Assembly: GCF_003711205.1 (NCBI RefSeq)
Contig: NZ_CP031013.1
Coordinates: 3,452,501 to 3,516,500 of the forward strand
Length of the DNA: 64,000 bases
Direction: 5' to 3'
Source: Polaromonas sp. SP1
Lineage (GTDB): Bacteria; Pseudomonadota; Gammaproteobacteria; Burkholderiales; Burkholderiaceae_C
Position numbers and translations under genes: made by a program. Of this stretch, positions 59,500 through 64,000 are shown in pieces. A model generated the notes under the pieces. That model had not been told where the DNA came from. It was given only the letters and a program-made list of their open reading frames with translations, and did not search any database. Position 1 is the first letter of the stretch; each line of letters begins with the position of its first letter.

Positions 59500-60861
59500 T
59501 CAGTCGAGAGACGCCGACTCCAGGTAGCAGGGGAGGTGACAGCGCCAGTGGAGCTCCCGTTCAATGCGCTGGCGCATGGCGTCGGCTGCCGCCGGTTCGC
59601 CATGGGTGATGAAAGTCTGTTTCGGCGCTGATTTGAAGCCGCGCAGCCAGCCCATGATCTCGGAGGCATCCGAATGCGCCGACAAATCGTCCAGCATCGC
59701 CACTTCGGCGCGTACCGGCACATCCTGGCCATGGATGCGCACCGTGGGCGCACCGCCGGCGATGAGGGCCCCGCGCGTGCCCCCGGGCTGAAACCCGGCA
59801 AACACGATGGTGTTGCGCTTGTCGGGCGCAAAGGCCTTGAGGTGGTGAACCACTCGCCCGCCGGTCGCCATGCCGCTGGCGGCAATGATGACCATGGGGC
59901 CGTGCTTTGCATTGAGCAGTCGCGACCCCTCCGGTGACTCGACGATGTGGGCCGTGTGCGCCATGGCCTCGCATTCCCCGGACGTAAGGCGCAGTTCTGC
60001 CTTGTGCTTCAGATAAGCCTGCGTGGCTTTGGCGGCCATGGGACTGTTGAGGTAGATCGGCAGCTTGCGCTGGATGACGCCCTGCGCCTTGAGCACCTGG
60101 ATGCAGTGCAACAGGCTTTGCGCACGCCCCACCGCAAAAGCCGGAATCACCACCACGCCGCCACGCGCCGCCGTGCGGTTAATCACCTGGCCCAGCGCGA
60201 GCAGGGGGTCTGAGTCCTTGTGCAGGCGATCGCCGTAGGTGGATTCCACCACCAGATAGTCCGCGCCGTCCATCCGGGAGGGCGGCTTGAGCACCAGGTC
60301 GTTGGGGCGGCCGATATCGCCGGAAAACAGGATGGAGCGCGACCCGTTGTCCAGTTGCACAAAAGAGGATCCCACCATGTGGCCTGAGGAGGTCAGACTG
60401 GCATTGAGGCCCGGCGCCGGATGCCAGTGCTTGCCGATGGGCACCGGGTGCAAGAGCTTGAGACATCGCAGCGCATCATCGCGCGTGTACAGGGGTAGTG
60501 CCGGCGCGTGCTTTGAAAAACCGTGCCGGTTGGCGTATTCGGCTTCTTCTTCCTGCAGATGGCCGGCATCGGGCAGCAGGATGCTGCACAGGTCTGCTGT
60601 AGCGGGCGTACAGAACACCTTCCCTTTGAATCCCTGGCGTGCCAGCAGCGGCAGGTAGCCGCTGTGGTCTATGTGGGCATGCGTGAGGATGACGGCATCA
60701 ATACCGGCCGGCGCAACAGGCAACGGCGACCAGTTGCGCAGGCGCAGCGGCTTGTAGCCCTGGAACAGGCCGCAATCCACCAGCACAGTAGAGCCGACAT
60801 GCCGGACCAGGTATTTGGAGCCGGTAACGGTGTCAGTGGCACCCAGAAATTGAATTTTCAT
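59500..60861 (-). CDS. Beta-CASP metallo-beta-lactamase fold RNA-processing-type hydrolase
   Basis: A 453-residue protein of the CPSF73/RNase J-like group. The MBL zinc motif is THAHIDHSGYLP, with further ligands in SSGHMVGS and FSGDIGRP. The beta-CASP insert follows (VVIPAFAVGRAQSLL, IIAASGMATGGRVVHHL), and the C-terminal RMMBL region has VRAEVAMLDDLSAHSD and FITHGEP. Members are exo/endoribonucleases, though many bacterial ones are uncharacterised. It is convergent with the SafE-like gene (7-base gap). Confidence 0.88.
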   Translation of the reverse strand: MKIQFLGATDTVTGSKYLVRHVGSTVLVDCGLFQGYKPLRLRNWSPLPVAPAGIDAVILTHAHIDHSGYLPLLARQGFKGKVFCTPATADLCSILLPDAGHLQEEEAEYANRHGFSKHAPALPLYTRDDALRCLKLLHPVPIGKHWHPAPGLNASLTSSGHMVGSSFVQLDNGSRSILFSGDIGRPNDLVLKPPSRMDGADYLVVESTYGDRLHKDSDPLLALGQVINRTAARGGVVVIPAFAVGRAQSLLHCIQVLKAQGVIQRKLPIYLNSPMAAKATQAYLKHKAELRLTSGECEAMAHTAHIVESPEGSRLLNAKHGPMVIIAASGMATGGRVVHHLKAFAPDKRNTIVFAGFQPGGTRGALIAGGAPTVRIHGQDVPVRAEVAMLDDLSAHSDASEIMGWLRGFKSAPKQTFITHGEPAAADAMRQRIERELHWRCHLPCYLESASLD

Positions 60862-61423
60862 GCCTCAGCTTAGAGGCGAAGGAAATCCCCGTAGTTGATG
60901 CAGCGCAGCTACGGTAGAAATTTGAAAATTTGGAAGGTATGAAGCCGGGCTAGGGATACCGGCTTGAACCAAACAACAAGGCAGGTATGGACAACGATTT
61001 CGTAAACTGCGTGGGCCTCAACTAGGGCTAAGTGCTTGATTTGTATGGTTGGCAGATGTCGAAAGGCGTGTTGTCATGCAAAAAATCATTACGTAAAAGT
61101 GATTCTTTCCTATCACGGAACGTAACTTTTAAACTTTCCGCTGTGCTTTGTAAAGCCGAGCTTTAGATAGGCCTTGATAGAGCATTCCGTTAGTTATCTT
61201 CCTCAAGTCTTCGATCCACGAAAGAGTTAAAAAGAAACTTGAAACGCATGCGGTTCTGCACAATTTTTCGAGGAGATTGCTCGAATCCGAGTTGCACAAT
61301 GCCAGCTCAGTGTGAACAAATATCAAGTCGTCAAGGATCTGGAAAAGTGGTTGAACAACTCGAAGGCGCAGAAGACGAGGGCTCAAATGCAGAAATGCAC
61401 CAAAAACTTTGTAAGCCCACTTG
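60862..61423. other. Intergenic/gene-remnant stretch
   Basis: About 560 bases of lower GC than the flanks. Short frames such as NKYQVVKDLEKWLNNSKAQK (near 61316-61380) look like pieces of decayed genes but cannot be joined into one. No promoter box, RNA gene or terminator was recognised. It ends at the left terminus of the IS21-type element. Confidence 0.45.
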
Positions 61424-61908
61424 TGTTGAATGCCGTCGAAATCTGACCCGGTTAGAGCAGTAATTTCCATCGAAACCTGACCCACGTAGGCACTACTCTG
61501 CTTGTTTTAAAAGCAGAGGGAAATTAGGAGTGATAGACGTGGCGACATTGAATGTCATCAGGCGGTGGGCATTGAGAGATCAGTTGTCCATCCGCGAGAT
61601 TGCAAGGCGTACAGGCCTGGCTCGCAACACAGTAAAGAAGTACCTTCGGTCCGATGAGGCTGAGCCCAGGTACGCAAGGCGGGTCAGCTCAAGCAAGCTC
61701 GATCCCTACGCTGAGAAGCTGGCCACCTGGCTGGGAATCGAGGCAACAAAATCGCGGAAACAGCGGCGCACTTTGAGGCAGATCCACACACTCAGCCCAA
61801 AAAGGAGAAGATCAAGAACTTATCCACACCGTGAGCACTCTCTGCTCACAAAGAGTGTGGGTCAAGATTTGATGGAAAGATCGGGTCAGGCTTCAGCGGA
61901 ACTCAACA
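61424..61908 (+). mobile_element. Internally deleted IS21-family element
   Basis: The left end TGTTGAATGCCGTCGAAATC and the right end ...CGGAACTCAACA are inverted matches. Both carry the doubled subterminal repeat of this family: (G/T)TCGAAATCTGACCC and ATCGAAACCTGACCC on the left, GGGTCAAGATTTGATGG and GGGTCAGGCTTCAGCGG on the right. Only the first part of istA remains between them, so istB and most of istA have been lost. The 485-base derivative keeps both ends and could in principle be moved by a full-length relative. Confidence 0.8.
61530..61908 (+). pseudogene. Truncated IS21 transposase istA
   Basis: From GTG 61530 about 80 residues of the IstA N-terminus remain, including the HTH (DQLSIREIARRTGLARNTVK) and SKLDPYAEKLATWLGIEATK. 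After KQRRTLRQ the sequence leaves the family and runs into the right end of the element, so the DDE catalytic core is missing. It cannot transpose itself but might bind the element ends. Confidence 0.8.
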
Positions 61909-62343
61909 AGCGGCCCCCTAACCGACACCCTCACCAAGCTAATTGGACTTGTACCAGTAACTGACGGGACCAGCCGACGTGAAAATTTTGTTTTCCAACG
62001 CTGCAGCGTACGTGCCATCAAGGCTTTTAAACGCGCGAAAGCACAAGCCCGCGCGTTCTTTGAGAAGGCGGGGGAAGTGGACCGAGGCGCATCTCTTTCA
62101 AAGCTTCATCTGGTGAATCTGCGCGGCGCCGTCATTCATAACGCCCGTCGAGAAGTGGGGGACCTAGACCTTGCTTCAGTTTTTTCCTGGGTATACCTTA
62201 AAGGGTATCCAGTCATCAATCAGTACTTGCTATCACACATCGATTGGGATGTGGAAAAACGATTGCAGAGTATTCGAAATTTATCCGATTGGATCGCTAA
62301 GAGCGAGCAAACTCACGGGGGCCGAAGCAAGCCGTCGTCTTAG
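61909..62343 (+). pseudogene. 5'-truncated gene adjoining the IS element
   Basis: The frame is open for about 140 codons from the right end of the IS element to the stop at 62341-62343, with no start until ATG 62077 (88 codons). The predicted protein looks genuine (SVRAIKAFKRAKAQARAFFE, VFSWVYLKGYPVINQYLLSH). It is most simply read as the 3' part of a gene cut by IS insertion; no matching 5' part was found on the other side. Family unknown. Confidence 0.55.
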
Positions 62344-62421
62344 CAGGTAATCAAACGGTGGAAGGCTCAAGTCATCTATTCCCGTGGGCTAGTCCTAGGA
62401 GTTCACTCCCGGGACGGGTTC

Positions 62422-62907
62422 TCAATTCACCGAAGCCACAAACACCCATTGCGCATAAGTCTCTTTGTCCTGAAAGTCTCGGTACTGTACCGGGAAGTCC
62501 CTTTTTTTGAAGGCGCCGAGGGTGGAGCGGCTGTGCACACCAAGGATGCCGCCAGCGCCCTGAACTAGCACCCAGTCAGCTTCTCCGGTCATAGGGTCAG
62601 GATAGAGGCGGCGCAAATGGCGAACGGGCATAGGGAAACGTTTGTCTTCCAGCAGATCATCGAGTGAGCGAGGCAGGGTCTGGCCTTTCCCAGCGGGCAC
62701 GCTGCTGTAGTAAGACTTGATTGCGCGGCGAAATTGATCGCCGACAAACAACAGCTCGGCTTCCTTTGCGCGCTGGGTGTGCGTGCGTTGCAGCTCCACC
62801 ATGGCCGATGCTCCCAGCGTAGTGAGCAGCAGAAAAATCAACACCGCGAGCAGAACGAGGCCCGACTGCTTGATTGAGCGCTTGCACGGCTGGTTTGCGT
62901 TGTTCAT
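62422..62907 (-). CDS. Type II secretion/pilus pseudopilin-like protein
   Basis: A 161-residue protein from ATG 62907. A basic leader (NNANQPCKRSIKQSG) precedes a hydrophobic helix (LVLLAVLIFLLLTTLGASAM) and a globular part with YPDPMTGEADW, as in GspG-like minor pseudopilins. The prepilin cleavage site (G followed by F) is not typical: SGLVLL replaces GFTLIE. It starts 12 bases after the stop of the next upstream pseudopilin gene. Confidence 0.78.
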   Translation of the reverse strand: MNNANQPCKRSIKQSGLVLLAVLIFLLLTTLGASAMVELQRTHTQRAKEAELLFVGDQFRRAIKSYYSSVPAGKGQTLPRSLDDLLEDKRFPMPVRHLRRLYPDPMTGEADWVLVQGAGGILGVHSRSTLGAFKKRDFPVQYRDFQDKETYAQWVFVASVN

Positions 62908-62918
62908 GGGCTGCCTCG

Positions 62919-63404
62919 TCACCAGGCGCTATAAGCCGAACCATCCAGTCCGTGCCTGGGGGATTTCGAGGAAACGTCAAACACGTCCGAGCCGGGCCGC
63001 GGAGCGTCGGCTCGGCTGTTGTAGGCGCGGGTGTTCCATGTCTGCACGTCGCTGAGGGCCGGGTCTTCTGCGAAAGGATCGCGCGGTATCCTGCGCAGCA
63101 CTACAAAAGGCTGGGCCGAAAAACCAAACGCAGCCGAGCGTGGGACCCCTGTGACGAGCACCTCCAACGACGGCGGATAACCGGAGGTGCCGACACTCTT
63201 GTCAATGACACCAGCATCGGAAGCCGCTTTGTAGCTATCCAGCGCCTGGCGTATGACGCGTAAGCCTTGTCTAAGCTCCGCTTCTTTGGCGCGTGTCTGC
63301 ACCACCTGGGTCAAAGGGAGCGCCATCATGGCCAGCAGGCCGACGATGGCCAGCGAGACGAGGAGCTCTATCAGCGTGAAGCCTCGTTGCCCGGACTGCT
63401 TCAT
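62919..63404 (-). CDS. Type II secretion pseudopilin (GspG-like)
   Basis: A 161-residue protein starting at ATG 63404, with a classical prepilin peptidase site and N-methylation helix: QRGFTLIELLVSLAIVGLLA. The C-terminal part is a GspG-like pseudopilin domain with IPRDPFAED. Its start overlaps the stop of the upstream pseudopilin by 4 bases. It is part of a minus-strand secretion operon leaving the window. Confidence 0.88.
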   Translation of the reverse strand: MKQSGQRGFTLIELLVSLAIVGLLAMMALPLTQVVQTRAKEAELRQGLRVIRQALDSYKAASDAGVIDKSVGTSGYPPSLEVLVTGVPRSAAFGFSAQPFVVLRRIPRDPFAEDPALSDVQTWNTRAYNSRADAPRPGSDVFDVSSKSPRHGLDGSAYSAW

Positions 63405-63880
63405 GGTGTGTCTCCTGTCGGCGACGGAGGTGCGTTTTCCGGAGACTGCGATGGACTGGCTGCATTGGGTGCACGAACGTCGTAAATGCCGGGCTCCGAA
63501 CTGTTTGGAACGGGCAAGGTCTCCCACACCCGGGAGCCGGACACCGGATCCAGCGGGATCTCGCGCAAGTAGCGCTTGTCCACCACTTCCTGGAGCTGAG
63601 CCGGATACTTGCCTTGGTCAGCACGAAACTTGTCGATGGCGTCACGCAGCGTAGCCAGGTTCTGCGCCTGGACTTTTTCCTTGCCGCCATCCAGGGCATT
63701 GAAGTAACGCGGCGTGGCAAGTGTCAGCAGCAGCGCAAGGATGGAGAACACCACCAGCAGCTCTATGAGCGTGAAGCCGGTTTCGAAGGAATTCCTCGCA
63801 TGACGGTGGCCCGCCTTGCGCCTAAAGCCGGCGGTCGTTCGCAAGTCTGCCGCGCGCAAGCTGCTAAGGAGAGGGATCAC
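63401..63880 (-). CDS. Type II secretion pseudopilin
   Basis: A 159-residue protein with a long basic leader (about 35 residues), prepilin cleavage before FTLIELLVVFSILALLLTLA and a GspG-like core (DAIDKFRADQGKYPAQLQEV, REIPLDPVSG). The long leader suggests a start further downstream; no better ATG precedes the cleavage site. The C-terminal tail is Pro/Ser-rich. Confidence 0.87.
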   Translation of the reverse strand: MIPLLSSLRAADLRTTAGFRRKAGHRHARNSFETGFTLIELLVVFSILALLLTLATPRYFNALDGGKEKVQAQNLATLRDAIDKFRADQGKYPAQLQEVVDKRYLREIPLDPVSGSRVWETLPVPNSSEPGIYDVRAPNAASPSQSPENAPPSPTGDTP

Positions 63881-63888
63881 GGTGCCTC

Positions 63889-64000
63889 TTAACGCTTGAT
63901 CATGGGCGGAGGCGGCGGCAGGCCGCTGCCGCTCAACTGCATGGCGGGAGGGGAGAGCGGAATGGGGATATCGGGCGATGGTGCGCCGGGTGCCTGCAGT
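63889..64000 (-). CDS. 3' end of a secretion-operon gene, partial
   Basis: The final 36 codons of a gene that enters from the right edge, ending PPPPPMIKR before TAA at 63889-63891. The visible part is Pro/Ser-rich (PGAPSPDIPIPLSPPAMQL). Position upstream of the pseudopilins suggests a secretion component such as a secretin or assembly protein, but the fragment is too short to identify. Confidence 0.6.
   Translation of the reverse strand, partial: LQAPGAPSPDIPIPLSPPAMQLSGSGLPPPPPMIKR

Noticed and set aside
61030..61050. FNR-like TTGATTTGTATGGT
   Set aside because: The right half-site does not match and no gene start follows.
61129..61485. 118-codon minus-strand frame ending in the IS left end
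   Set aside because: Its N-terminus (VSMEITALTGSDFDGIQHKW) is just the translated IS21 terminal repeat, so it is a by-product of the element.

Overview
The window is high-GC betaproteobacterial DNA. Protein families, gene order and a dispersed palindromic repeat point to Burkholderiales, most likely Comamonadaceae (Polaromonas/Rhodoferax/Variovorax type). That placement is inference from recognised families, not a database match. No rRNA, tRNA or CRISPR array was seen.

Region 1 (1-17.8 kb) is mostly housekeeping and accessory metabolism. It holds the 3' part of guaA, an RNA 2',3'-cyclic phosphodiesterase, a GAF/degenerate-GGDEF protein, a PaiB-like protein, a TadA-haloalkane-dehalogenase-like fusion, a TRIC-type channel, an LD-carboxypeptidase with a His-rich tail, an aldehyde dehydrogenase, a class III cyclase-FHA protein, a penicillin-acylase-family hydrolase and a large-subunit catalase, followed by small or hypothetical genes and a stand-alone receiver. 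A 55-bp palindrome-headed repeat occurs here four times and once more at 27.1 kb. Two of the copies lie in frame inside genes.

Region 2 (17.8-27.1 kb) is a signalling locus. A divergent histidine-kinase-like protein faces a 2016-residue soluble hybrid kinase built on nine 92-residue HAMP-type repeats (276-bp DNA units), followed by a second hybrid kinase.

Region 3 (27.2-59.5 kb) reads as an oxygen-limitation island. It encodes five universal stress proteins, a P-type ATPase, a flavodoxin-like protein, BON and DUF2892-type small proteins, an HtrA-like protease, the arginine deiminase pathway (arcDABC), a VIT1-type transporter, cytochrome b561, the whole cbb3 oxidase set (ccoI-S-N-O-Q-P-G plus a FixH-like protein), a two-component pair, FNR itself, a desaturase and hemN. 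Good FNR-type boxes (TTGAY-N4-RTCAA) lie at 27775, 33583, 41042, 44123, 46602, 53876, 57291 and 57349, with weaker ones elsewhere. The regulator and most of its likely targets are therefore in one locus. Arginine fermentation, high-affinity respiration, anaerobic haem synthesis and stress proteins would be switched on together when oxygen falls.

Region 4 (59.5-64 kb) has a beta-CASP metallohydrolase, an internally deleted IS21-family element (61424-61908) next to a truncated gene, and the end of a type II secretion/pseudopilin operon that leaves the window on the minus strand.
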